DNA of 8,881 nucleotides, from positions 508 through 9,388 of the forward strand of contig JAFLKZ010000023.1 in assembly GCA_019162915.1 (NCBI GenBank). Reading direction: 5' to 3'. Origin of the DNA: Campylobacteraceae bacterium. GTDB taxonomy: Bacteria > Campylobacterota > Campylobacteria > Campylobacterales > Sulfurospirillaceae. Under the pieces are notes generated by a model. That model was not told where the DNA came from. It was given only the letters and a program-made list of their open reading frames with translations, and searched no databases. Below, piece by piece: positions 1-6,677 of this stretch. Position 1 is the stretch's first letter; every line of letters starts with the position of its first letter. The position numbers and the translations under genes are program-made.

Positions 1-53
1 ATAAAAGTATTAATGCGGTGCTTTTTGCTGAGGTTACTTTTGAAAACGAGTGA
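1..53 (+). CDS. hobA: HobA, DnaA-binding replication initiation factor, C-terminal end (5' partial)
   Basis: The frame beginning at base 3 is open to a TGA at 51-53 and reads KSINAVLFAEVTFENE. From memory, H. pylori HobA (HP1230) ends in a similar way (...NALFSVLYNKVTL), and in H. pylori and C. jejuni hobA lies directly upstream of holB, as this fragment does. HobA is a SIS-fold protein, found in Campylobacterota, that binds domain I-II of DnaA and promotes assembly of the initiator on the origin. It is the functional counterpart of DiaA. Only the last 16 residues are in the window, so the call rests mainly on gene order plus this short tail match. The reading frame overlaps the preferred holB start by 14 bases, which suggests coupled translation. 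Confidence 0.6.
   Translation, partial: KSINAVLFAEVTFENE
29..33 (+). promoter_or_regulatory. Shine-Dalgarno deciding the holB start
   Basis: TGAGG at 29-33 lies six bases before the in-frame TTG at 40-42. The upstream in-frame ATG at 13 has no purine-rich sequence in front of it. This favours initiation at the TTG and makes the residues encoded from 13 to 39 (MRCFLLRLL) probably untranslated in this frame. Confidence 0.55.
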
Positions 54-666
54 AGAAGAAGTTTTTAGCCATATTTTAATTTGTAAAAATTTGGAAAAAG
101 CCTTTGAGTTTTTACAAGAAAAATATGCGGGAAAAAGACATCTATTTTATCAAAAAGATGAATTTCTCATAGATGATGCTTCTCATGTTGTTAAAGAAGC
201 CTATATCGCTGAATCAGAAAACAAGTATCTTATTTTGATAGCCAAAGGGTATAGAGTAGAAGCGCAAAATGCGCTCCTTAAAATCCTCGAAGAGCCTCCT
301 CGCAATATCGTTTTTGTGGTCGTAGCTCCTTCTAAAACAGCTTTTTTGCCAACGGTTCGTTCACGCCTTCTTTTGCAAGAATTGCCTTATGAAAAAGTAA
401 AAGTACAAAGTAAACTCAATCTTAAAAATCTCGATTTAAGTGATATTTATCCTTTCATTCAAGCAAATTTAGGATTAGAAAAAAGTGCGCTTAAAGAGCT
501 CATTCAAGCTATCGTATTTGAAGCCATCAATGAACAGCATCTTACGTTTACGGCGTTAGAGTTAGATCATTTTCAAAAATTAGTCCATTTAGCAGACCTT
601 AATGCAAGAGCCCAAAATCTATTGACGTCATTGTTATTGACCATTATGCAGAGGAAAAGAAGATGA
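40..666 (+). CDS. holB: DNA polymerase III subunit delta' (short Campylobacterota type)
   Basis: This is the delta' subunit of the clamp loader, which with delta and tau/gamma loads the beta sliding clamp. With the TTG start at 40 it has 208 residues; an ATG at 13 would add nine residues but has no ribosome binding site. Visible hallmarks are NALLKILEEPP at about 77-87, the clamp-loader AAA+ signature, followed by a beta strand (IVFVVVAP) and LPTVRSRL at about 104-110, matching the SRC-motif region with Leu in place of Cys. No Walker A P-loop and no Cys4 zinc module are present, as expected for a non-ATPase delta'. It is much shorter than E. coli delta' (334 residues), lacking much of the N-terminal AAA+ part, which I believe is normal for this lineage. 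The stop overlaps the folP start as ATGA. Confidence 0.85.
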   Translation: MKTSEEEVFSHILICKNLEKAFEFLQEKYAGKRHLFYQKDEFLIDDASHVVKEAYIAESENKYLILIAKGYRVEAQNALLKILEEPPRNIVFVVVAPSKTAFLPTVRSRLLLQELPYEKVKVQSKLNLKNLDLSDIYPFIQANLGLEKSALKELIQAIVFEAINEQHLTFTALELDHFQKLVHLADLNARAQNLLTSLLLTIMQRKRR

Positions 667-1808
667 AAGTCTATAAACTCTCTTCAAATACGGATGTGGA
701 CGCCCTTTTTTCATCTCTTGATGTCACCCAAGAGGGTCGCTCTATATTAGTTCCTAAGACACAGATGAATTTGGTTTATATCAAAGATTTAAGAACACCT
801 GCGGCAAATATCCTTAAACAAGATGCCCTTTCTATCGGTGCTGATTTAGCAGTTCCTAAAAACACGATTACATGTAAAGATTCTCATGTGGATGTTGTCT
901 TGATTGCTAATGATAAACAGTTGAAAACCTTGGCTAAAAAAGAGAAAATTCAACCTTTTGGACTCAAAGAAGTCGCTGAAAAATTAAGTGAGTTACTCTT
1001 TACATGTAAGGATAGCGAAGTTCAAATCATGGGCATTGTTAACGCCAATGAAGATAGTTTTTTTATAGGTAGCCGTTTTGTAGGAGAAAGTGCATTAGCA
1101 CATATTAAACAAATGATAGACGAGGGTGCGACCATTATCGATTTGGGTGGTGTTTCAAGTCGACCGGGAAGTTTAGCGGTAAGTGAGGAAGAAGAGTTAC
1201 GTCGTCTAAAACCTATTATCGATTTAATTGAGCGTGAAAGTCTTCACCAAAAGGCAGTTTTTTCACTCGATAGTTATTCACCGCTGTGTCTTGAATATGC
1301 TTTGCAAAGAGGTTTTAGTATCGTTAATGACATTACTGCCCTTGAAAATGATGCAGTGGCAAAATTAGTGACTAAGTATGACGCAACAGTTGTTTTGATG
1401 CACAAATTAGGCTCAACTCAAGCAATGCAAGAAGCGCCCTTTTATGAGAATGTGATTTTATCTGTGGATGATTTTTTTGAAGAGCGTATTAAAAAAGCAC
1501 AAGCATTTGGAATTCAAAAAATTATTCTTGATGTGGGTATTGGTTTTGGAAAGACTTTAGAGCATAATCTTCTTTTGTTAAAACATCATGCTCATTTTTT
1601 ACATTTTGGCTTTCCTTTATTGGTCGGAGCAAGTCGAAAATCGATGATTGATAAGATTATTGCCTCACCTATTGAAAAGCGACTTCCTGGAACTTTAGCG
1701 ATACATCTTAAAGCGTATGAAAATGGCGCTACTATTTTAAGAGTGCATGATGTAGCAGGACATGTTCAAGCCCTGAGCGTTGCACAGGCAATTAATAAAA
1801 TTTTTTAG
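663..1808 (+). CDS. folP: Dihydropteroate synthase with lineage-specific N-terminal extension
   Basis: It condenses 6-hydroxymethyl-dihydropterin diphosphate with p-aminobenzoate to dihydropteroate in cytosolic folate synthesis and is the sulfonamide target. The TIM barrel occupies about residues 120-381: IMGIVNANEDSF (122-133), DLGGVSSRPG (160-169), FSLDSY (200-205), IVNDITAL (220-227), VLMHKLGS (244-251), ILDVGIGFGKT (288-298), LLVGASRKS (319-327) and RLPGTLA...RVHDV (340-364). Two family positions differ from the usual form: TPDSF reads NEDSF, and DPGIGFGK reads DVGIGFGK. Residues 1-115 form an extra N-terminal domain absent from E. coli FolP but present, as I recall, in C. jejuni FolP (about 380 residues). 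The start is supported by GAGGA at 651-655, seven bases upstream, and by the ATGA overlap with holB. The gene contains two TTACATGTAA palindromes, both at variable positions (TCKD). Confidence 0.93.
   Translation: MKVYKLSSNTDVDALFSSLDVTQEGRSILVPKTQMNLVYIKDLRTPAANILKQDALSIGADLAVPKNTITCKDSHVDVVLIANDKQLKTLAKKEKIQPFGLKEVAEKLSELLFTCKDSEVQIMGIVNANEDSFFIGSRFVGESALAHIKQMIDEGATIIDLGGVSSRPGSLAVSEEEELRRLKPIIDLIERESLHQKAVFSLDSYSPLCLEYALQRGFSIVNDITALENDAVAKLVTKYDATVVLMHKLGSTQAMQEAPFYENVILSVDDFFEERIKKAQAFGIQKIILDVGIGFGKTLEHNLLLLKHHAHFLHFGFPLLVGASRKSMIDKIIASPIEKRLPGTLAIHLKAYENGATILRVHDVAGHVQALSVAQAINKIF
868..1009. repeat. Iterated palindrome TTACATGTAA, copies 1 and 2 (in folP)
   Basis: Copies lie at 868-877 and 1000-1009, 132 bp apart, both within the N-terminal extension or its linker in folP. 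Both are read in the same frame as Thr-Cys-Lys (ITCKDS and FTCKDS), giving two near-identical peptides in a protein segment with no known motif. Confidence 0.85.
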
Positions 1809-1811
1809 GAT

Positions 1812-2462
1812 ATGATTTTGGAAAAAATGTTAGATTTACTGACCCGTATTAGTACACTTTACAATATCCCTCAATGGGCTGTTAATACGGGCGCTATTAC
1901 TATTTTTATTATTTTAGTTGCATTTCCTTTTGTGGCTAGAAAATTGATGGAACCCAAGCATCGTAAATTCAAAGAACTGCCTATGTATAACGTGGTTTGG
2001 CGATGGAAATATAAAAAAGATGAGATAGTAGGGCTTTGGTGTCATTGTCCACAGTGTCATGGTATGCTGATGTGTGATGATGAAAATTGTCGTGCAACGG
2101 AAGAGCTTCAAGATAAGATTACGTTTTTTGTCTGTCATGAATGCGGTGGGCATGAGCAAGGAAGAGTGGTGGGTGGTGATAGACGTTATGCGATAAGTTT
2201 GGTCAAAAGAGAAGCGTTACGTCAAATTAGAACAGGCGATTATGTGGCTACGATGAAATTAGCCAAAGAGTTAAAAGATACCCTTGCTTCTTTTGAAGCA
2301 AAGCTTCAAGATATCGAAGCAGACAGTGAACTTGCAAAATCTACTCCCATAGAAATAGTAGAAGAAGCGTTAGAAAGTGAAATAGAAGTTATAGTTGAAG
2401 ATAAAGAAGTAGCCAAAATAGAAGTGGAAAAAGAAAAAGCCGAGGTTCCTCATGGAGTTTGA
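1812..2462 (+). CDS. Membrane-anchored Cys-rich protein with zinc-ribbon-like motifs, function unknown
   Basis: I do not recognise this 216-residue protein. A short amphipathic start leads into one transmembrane helix at about residues 27-43 (GAITIFIILVAFPFVARK). A basic stretch (44-69) then precedes a Cys/His-rich module: C77-H-C79-x2-C82-H, C88, C93 and C108-x2-C111. The paired CxxC knuckles suggest a cytoplasmic zinc ribbon. Residues 125-170 look helical, and the tail (175-216) is a Glu/Lys/Val-rich low-complexity segment. By the positive-inside rule the bulk of the protein faces the cytoplasm. The gene follows folP by three bases and overlaps the transporter gene by 11. Its start is uncertain: AGGA (1807-1810) is only one base from ATG 1812 but seven from an in-frame TTG at 1818, and ATG 1827 follows GGAA. 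No counterpart lies at this place in C. jejuni as I remember it. A gene of this position could assist the adjacent transporter, but that is only a guess. Confidence 0.8.
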   Translation: MILEKMLDLLTRISTLYNIPQWAVNTGAITIFIILVAFPFVARKLMEPKHRKFKELPMYNVVWRWKYKKDEIVGLWCHCPQCHGMLMCDDENCRATEELQDKITFFVCHECGGHEQGRVVGGDRRYAISLVKREALRQIRTGDYVATMKLAKELKDTLASFEAKLQDIEADSELAKSTPIEIVEEALESEIEVIVEDKEVAKIEVEKEKAEVPHGV

Positions 2463-3213
2463 ATTTTACTACTATCTTATCTTTCTCTTGACGGGACTTG
2501 TGGCTGGATTTATTGATGCGATTGCTGGGGGTGGAGGTATCATCACGATACCTGTGCTTCTTGCCTCTGGCATACCGCCACATATTGCTTTAGCAACTAA
2601 CAAGCTTCAAGGAACTTTTGGGAGTGGTATGGCTTCTTTTAACTTTATCTCCAAAGGATTTATCTCTTGGGGCGAAGTCGCTATGGGTATTGTCTATACT
2701 TTTATAGGTGCTGCCATTGGAACGTATGCGATTTTGCTGATAGACCCTAGTATTCTCTCCAAAATTATTCCTATCATGTTAGTAGGGATTTTTCTCTACA
2801 TGCTTTTTTCTCCAAAATTAGGAGCTAAGGATAAACACGCTCTTTTAGGTTCACATCTTTTTTTCTTTATTTTTGGGTTAGCACTTGGTTTTTATGATGG
2901 TTTTTTTGGTCCTGGTACAGGAACTTTTTGGACGATTGCTTTAGTGGGGCTTTTAGGGCTGAATCTTAAAAAAGCCACAGCGCAAACTAAAGTGATGAAT
3001 TTTACGAGCAACATTGTTTCTTTAGCCGTTTTCTTATGGAGTGGCAATGTCCTTTTTCTAGTAGGATTAACTATGGGATTAGGGCAAATCATCGGGGCTA
3101 ATATTGGTTCAAATATGGTCATTAAAAAAGAAGTTGGGTTTATTCGTGGATTTTTTCTTTTGATGGTTGGACTTACTCTTTTAAAATTGATTTATAGTAG
3201 TTATATGTCATGA
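2452..3213 (+). CDS. TSUP family (TauE/SafE, YfcA-like) membrane transporter
   Basis: This is a 253-residue polytopic inner-membrane protein of the TSUP (sulfite exporter TauE/SafE) family. The N-terminal repeat carries GFIDAIAGGGGIITIPVLL (19-37) and ALATNKLQGTFGS (46-58), and the second repeat carries GFYDGFFGPGTGTFW (146-160) and ATAQTKVMNFTSNI (175-188). These are the duplicated signature motifs of the family and are closest to the E. coli YfcA group. About eight hydrophobic helices are visible. Family members move sulfite, organosulfonates, sulfoacetate or related anions; the substrate here cannot be read from sequence. In a sulfur-metabolising Campylobacterota an inorganic sulfur anion is a reasonable but unproven guess. 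GAGG at 2442-2445 sits six bases before the ATG, inside the end of the upstream gene, and the stop overlaps ligA as ATGA. Confidence 0.88.
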   Translation: MEFEFYYYLIFLLTGLVAGFIDAIAGGGGIITIPVLLASGIPPHIALATNKLQGTFGSGMASFNFISKGFISWGEVAMGIVYTFIGAAIGTYAILLIDPSILSKIIPIMLVGIFLYMLFSPKLGAKDKHALLGSHLFFFIFGLALGFYDGFFGPGTGTFWTIALVGLLGLNLKKATAQTKVMNFTSNIVSLAVFLWSGNVLFLVGLTMGLGQIIGANIGSNMVIKKEVGFIRGFFLLMVGLTLLKLIYSSYMS

Positions 3214-5159
3214 TACACGAAACTTATCTTAAAAAATTAGCCATTTTAAAAGCATGGGCAAAAGCATATTATGTAGAAGATGCCCCCATCGCGAGTGATG
3301 ACGAATACGATACCCTTTATCATGAAATTTTAGACTATGAAAAACAAAATCCTCTTTTGAGAGATGAGCAAAGCCCCACTATAAGAGTAGGTGGCATCGT
3401 CCTTGAAGGTTTTAACAAAGCAAGTCATCGTGCTAGAATGTGGAGCATGGAAGATGTTTTTAGCGAAGATGATTTAGATGAATGGATACAAAGAGTTAAA
3501 AAAACAAAAGAAAGCTTTACGTTTTACTGTGAACCAAAATTTGATGGAGCAAGTCTTAATCTCATTTATGAAGAGGGCAAACTCAAACAGGCAATTACAA
3601 GAGGCGATGGAAGTGTCGGCGAAGATGTGAGCGAAAATATCAAGACGATAAACTCTATTCCTCTTTTTATTGATTATAAAGAGCCTATTGAAATTCGAGG
3701 CGAAGTGGTCATCCGTAAGCATGATTTTGAACAACTAAATCAAGAACGCTTGCGTGAGGGTGAAGCACTTTTCGCTAATCCTAGAAATGCAGCAGCGGGA
3801 AGTCTAAGACAGCTTGATACTGCCATTACTGCGAAGCGAAAGCTGATGTTTTATCCTTGGGGTCTGGGTCAAAATAGTTTAAATGAGAGTTTTCTAAGTC
3901 AAAAGATGGCGTTTATCTATGATTTAGGCTTTTTAAAACCTCCTAAACTGGTAGTAACCAAAAATGTAGAAGAGGTGCATAAACTTTACCATGAACTCAT
4001 TGAAAAGCGTGATGAAATTGAAATGATGATGGATGGTATGGTTGTTAAGATAGATGATGTGACCCTTCAAGAAGAGCTTGGCTATACGGTTAAAAATCCT
4101 CGGTGGATGGTGGCATTTAAATTTCCTGCCATTGAGAAAGTCACACTTATCAAAGATATTACGCTTCAAGTAGGGCGAAGTGGTGTAGTCACACCGGTGG
4201 CTGAAGTAGAAGCCGTCAATATCGCAGGGGTTGTGGTTGAACGCGCCACGCTCCATAATTTTGATGAAATTGAGCGTAAAGATGTTCGCATTGGTGATAG
4301 TGTGATTATCATTCGCAGTGGTGATGTCATTCCTAAAATTATCAAAGTTTTAGGTGAGAGACGAAGCGGGAATGAAACCATCGTTAAGCGCCCAACACTT
4401 TGTCCTGTTTGTGAAGGTGAGCTTTTAGATGAGGGCGCACTTATTAAGTGTCAAAACTTAGCTTGTTCAGCTAGAGTAGTGAATTCAATTACCCATTTTG
4501 CCTCTAAAAAATGTCTTAATATTGATGGATTGGGTGATAAAATAGTGGAGCAACTCTATAATCAGAAACTTATTTTACATGTAAGAGATTTATATGATTT
4601 GACACGGGATCAATTACTAAGCCTTGAGGGGTTTAAAGAAAAAAAGGCACTCAACCTATTAGAGTCGATAGAAAAGAGCAAGGGAGTGAAGCTAGAGCGC
4701 TTTATTAACGCTTTAGGGATAGAGCATATTGGTGAAGTTGCAGCGAAGAAGTTGGCACATCAATTTGGTCTCAAATGGTTACATGTAAGTTTAGAAGATA
4801 TTATTGCTATCGAGGGTTTTGGCGAAGAGATGGCTAAAAGTTTGTTAGAATTTATCCATGTGAATCAAGAAAAAGTTGAAGATTTAATGGCTGTTATCAG
4901 CCCGAGTGTACGTGAAAAAATAGATATCATAGATTCGCAGTTTTCTGGTAAAACAGTTGTACTGACAGGGGCTATGTCAAAACCAAGAGATGAGGTAAAA
5001 AGTATGCTTGAAAGATTAGGGGCTAAAATCAGTGGAAGTGTTTCTAAAAAGACAGATTTTGTTATTTTTGGGGAAGATGCGGGAAGTAAATTGGATAAAG
5101 CCATCGAACTAGGTGTGACAACACTGAGTGAAGCAGAGCTTGAAAAGATGATGCCATGA
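3210..5159 (+). CDS. ligA: NAD+-dependent DNA ligase LigA
   Basis: It seals nicks during replication and repair, using NAD+ as adenylate donor. All domains are present in 649 residues: Ia with ASDDEYDTLY (28-37), which grips NMN; the adenylation domain with CEPKFDGASL (107-116), the AMP-accepting lysine being K110; TRGDGSVGEDV (130-140); IRGEVVI (162-168); NPRNAAAGSLRQLD (190-203); MDGMVVKID (274-282) and VAFKFP (301-306). An OB fold follows with VGRSGVVTPVAEVEAV (321-336) and the RIGDSVIIIRSGDVIPKI segment (360-377). Then come a Cys4 zinc finger (C398, C401, C414, C419), helix-hairpin-helix repeats (about 430-570) and a C-terminal BRCT domain (about 578-648, with VVLTG and LGAKI). The length is near the family norm. 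No clear ribosome binding site precedes the ATG, so initiation probably depends on coupling through the ATGA overlap. Two TTACATGTAA palindromes fall in the HhH region. Confidence 0.97.
   Translation: MIHETYLKKLAILKAWAKAYYVEDAPIASDDEYDTLYHEILDYEKQNPLLRDEQSPTIRVGGIVLEGFNKASHRARMWSMEDVFSEDDLDEWIQRVKKTKESFTFYCEPKFDGASLNLIYEEGKLKQAITRGDGSVGEDVSENIKTINSIPLFIDYKEPIEIRGEVVIRKHDFEQLNQERLREGEALFANPRNAAAGSLRQLDTAITAKRKLMFYPWGLGQNSLNESFLSQKMAFIYDLGFLKPPKLVVTKNVEEVHKLYHELIEKRDEIEMMMDGMVVKIDDVTLQEELGYTVKNPRWMVAFKFPAIEKVTLIKDITLQVGRSGVVTPVAEVEAVNIAGVVVERATLHNFDEIERKDVRIGDSVIIIRSGDVIPKIIKVLGERRSGNETIVKRPTLCPVCEGELLDEGALIKCQNLACSARVVNSITHFASKKCLNIDGLGDKIVEQLYNQKLILHVRDLYDLTRDQLLSLEGFKEKKALNLLESIEKSKGVKLERFINALGIEHIGEVAAKKLAHQFGLKWLHVSLEDIIAIEGFGEEMAKSLLEFIHVNQEKVEDLMAVISPSVREKIDIIDSQFSGKTVVLTGAMSKPRDEVKSMLERLGAKISGSVSKKTDFVIFGEDAGSKLDKAIELGVTTLSEAELEKMMP
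4575..4788. repeat. Iterated palindrome TTACATGTAA, copies 3 and 4 (in ligA)
   Basis: Copies lie at 4575-4584 and 4779-4788, 204 bp apart, in the helix-hairpin-helix region of ligA. Both are read as Leu-His-Val (ILHVRD and WLHVSL), the other frame that avoids the internal TAA. Confidence 0.85.
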
Positions 5160-5869
5160 GACTAGATAACTATGTTTTCGAAAAAGCTTTTGCGCAGAGT
5201 CGCAATAAAGCATCAGAGCTCATTAGAGAGGGAAGTGTCTTTGTTAATGGTGTGAGTGAGCGTAAAACCTCTTACACGGTTGAGCAAGGAGATAGAATTT
5301 TTGTTAAGCAAATATCGCAATATGTTAGTAGAAGTGGCTTGAAACTCAAAGGATTTTTGGGGGAGGTTTTTTCTTTACATGTAAAGGAGAAAACTTGCTT
5401 AGATATCGGAAGTAGCACAGGAGGTTTTGTTCAAGTTTTACTAGAAGAGGGCGCAATTAGTGTTACTGCTGTTGATGTCGGTAGTGAGCAATTACATGCA
5501 ACGCTTAAAGATAACCCTAAAATAAAATTATTTGAAAATACAGATATAAGAGCCTTTCATCCAGAGCAGACTTTTGATGTTGTAACGTGTGATGTCTCTT
5601 TTATCGGTGTTGAACAGATATTGCCAGATATAGATAGACTCTCTCATGGGCAGATTGTTATTCTTTTTAAACCCCAATTTGAAGTGGGAAAAGATGTCAA
5701 AAGAACGACTAAAGGGGTTGTTAAAGATGGTGCGGCTATTTTAAGAGCGCAACAAAAATTTGAATCAGAAGCTGTCAAATTAAATTGGGATTTGAAAGAA
5801 AAAAGAGAATCACTACTTAAAGGAAAAGAAGGGAATGCTGAAACATTCTACTATTTTGAGAAAAGATAG
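5156..5869 (+). CDS. tlyA: TlyA family rRNA 2'-O-methyltransferase
   Basis: It methylates the ribose 2'-OH of a cytidine in 23S rRNA (C1920 in E. coli numbering); loss of TlyA is known to cause capreomycin resistance in mycobacteria, and the C. jejuni form is the short type I enzyme that modifies only 23S rRNA. Residues 1-55 are an S4 RNA-binding domain starting directly at MRLDNYVFEKAFAQSRNKA, which fits type I. The Rossmann methyltransferase follows: YVSRSGLKL (56-64), SAM motif CLDIGSSTGGF (81-91), CDVSFI (145-150), ILFKPQFEVGK (169-179) and EGNAETFYY (225-233). The K-D-K-E catalytic tetrad is accounted for by K63 or K65, D146, K172 and E229. The 'haemolysin' name is historical. The start overlaps ligA as ATGA. 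One TTACATGTAA palindrome lies in the interdomain linker (SLHVKEK). Confidence 0.95.
   Translation: MRLDNYVFEKAFAQSRNKASELIREGSVFVNGVSERKTSYTVEQGDRIFVKQISQYVSRSGLKLKGFLGEVFSLHVKEKTCLDIGSSTGGFVQVLLEEGAISVTAVDVGSEQLHATLKDNPKIKLFENTDIRAFHPEQTFDVVTCDVSFIGVEQILPDIDRLSHGQIVILFKPQFEVGKDVKRTTKGVVKDGAAILRAQQKFESEAVKLNWDLKEKRESLLKGKEGNAETFYYFEKR
5374..5385. repeat. Iterated palindrome, copy 5, as the full 12-mer TTTACATGTAAA (in tlyA)
   Basis: This is the only copy that is a perfect 12-bp palindrome together with 7706-7717 below. It encodes SLHVKE in the linker between the S4 and methyltransferase domains of TlyA. Confidence 0.85.
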
Positions 5870-6674
5870 TATTGATACTATCGCCATCGGCAGTTTTGAT
5901 GGCATACATTTAGGGCACCGTCAATTGATCGATAAACTTGGAGACAATGGTGCTTTATTTGTCATCGATAAAGACCAAGCTAATCTTACTCCTGGCATTA
6001 AACGAAGCGAGTATTCTACGTATCCTTGTATGTTCTATCATTTTTTAAAGGTAAAAAATCTCTCAGGAGCTGAATTTATAGCGCTTTTACACAAAGAGTT
6101 TATCCATCTTAAAAAAATTTTAGTGGGATATGATTTTCAATTTGGACATAACCGTTCGTGTAATGTTTATGATCTTAAAGCGTTATTTGAGGGAGAAGTG
6201 GAGATAGTCGATGAGTTTAGTTTTGAGGGGATTTCCATTCATTCTAGTACCATTAGAGACTTTTTAAAAAAAGGTATGGTAGCAGAAGCCAATCGTTTTT
6301 TGGGAAGAGAATACTCTATCATAGGTAGTATGATTGAGGGACAAGGACTTGGTAAAGCAAAGCTTGTTCCTACGGTCAATCTCAAAGTGGTTGATTATTT
6401 AGTGCCAAAAGATGGTGTTTATGCGACTCGAACAAAGATTGATAAAAAAGTTTATGCGTCTATCTCATTTATTGGTAATAGAATGAGTACTGATGATGCC
6501 TTTTCGATAGAAACGCATATATTAGATGAAAATATAGAGACACCAAATGGGAATCTTGAAATATTTTTTGTTTCCTATATGCGAGAGAATCAAAAATTTG
6601 ATGCTTTAAGTGATTTAAAAAAACAAATACACCAAGATATTACAGAGGCTAAAGAAGTATTGAAAAAGTCATAA
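5835..6674 (+). CDS. ribF: Bifunctional riboflavin kinase / FAD synthetase
   Basis: It phosphorylates riboflavin to FMN and adenylates FMN to FAD. The N-terminal nucleotidyltransferase domain (about 12-140) shows AIGSFDGIHLGHRQLI (17-32), VGYDFQFGHNR (97-107) and IHSSTIRDFLKKG (135-147). The C-terminal flavokinase domain (about 155-279) shows LVPTVNL (177-183) with the nucleotide/metal-binding Thr and Asn, DGVYAT (193-198), SFIGNR (211-216), the catalytic-base segment IETHILD (225-231) and a closing FVSYMRENQKF...LKKQIHQDI. The loop before PTVNL (GQGLGKAKL) has Lys where many homologues have Arg. At 279 residues it is a little shorter than E. coli RibF (313). It overlaps tlyA by 35 bases. AAGGAAAAGAAGGG just before ATG 5835 supports this start, although an in-frame TTG at 5856 would leave less upstream of the first motif. 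ribF follows tlyA in C. jejuni too. Confidence 0.93.
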   Translation: MLKHSTILRKDSIDTIAIGSFDGIHLGHRQLIDKLGDNGALFVIDKDQANLTPGIKRSEYSTYPCMFYHFLKVKNLSGAEFIALLHKEFIHLKKILVGYDFQFGHNRSCNVYDLKALFEGEVEIVDEFSFEGISIHSSTIRDFLKKGMVAEANRFLGREYSIIGSMIEGQGLGKAKLVPTVNLKVVDYLVPKDGVYATRTKIDKKVYASISFIGNRMSTDDAFSIETHILDENIETPNGNLEIFFVSYMRENQKFDALSDLKKQIHQDITEAKEVLKKS

Positions 6675-6677
6675 CTT

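Noticed and set aside
663..1808. folP as an acquired sulfonamide-resistance gene (sul type)
   Set aside because: It has the long Campylobacterota N-terminal extension and sits in its conserved chromosomal context with no mobile element nearby.
3474..5104. Several 70-107 residue minus-strand open frames within ligA
   Set aside because: They are antisense shadows of a fully recognisable ligase gene, with no motifs or ribosome binding sites of their own.
5156..5869. TlyA as a haemolysin or toxin
   Set aside because: The S4 plus SAM-methyltransferase architecture and the K-D-K-E residues identify an rRNA methyltransferase; the haemolysin label is historical.
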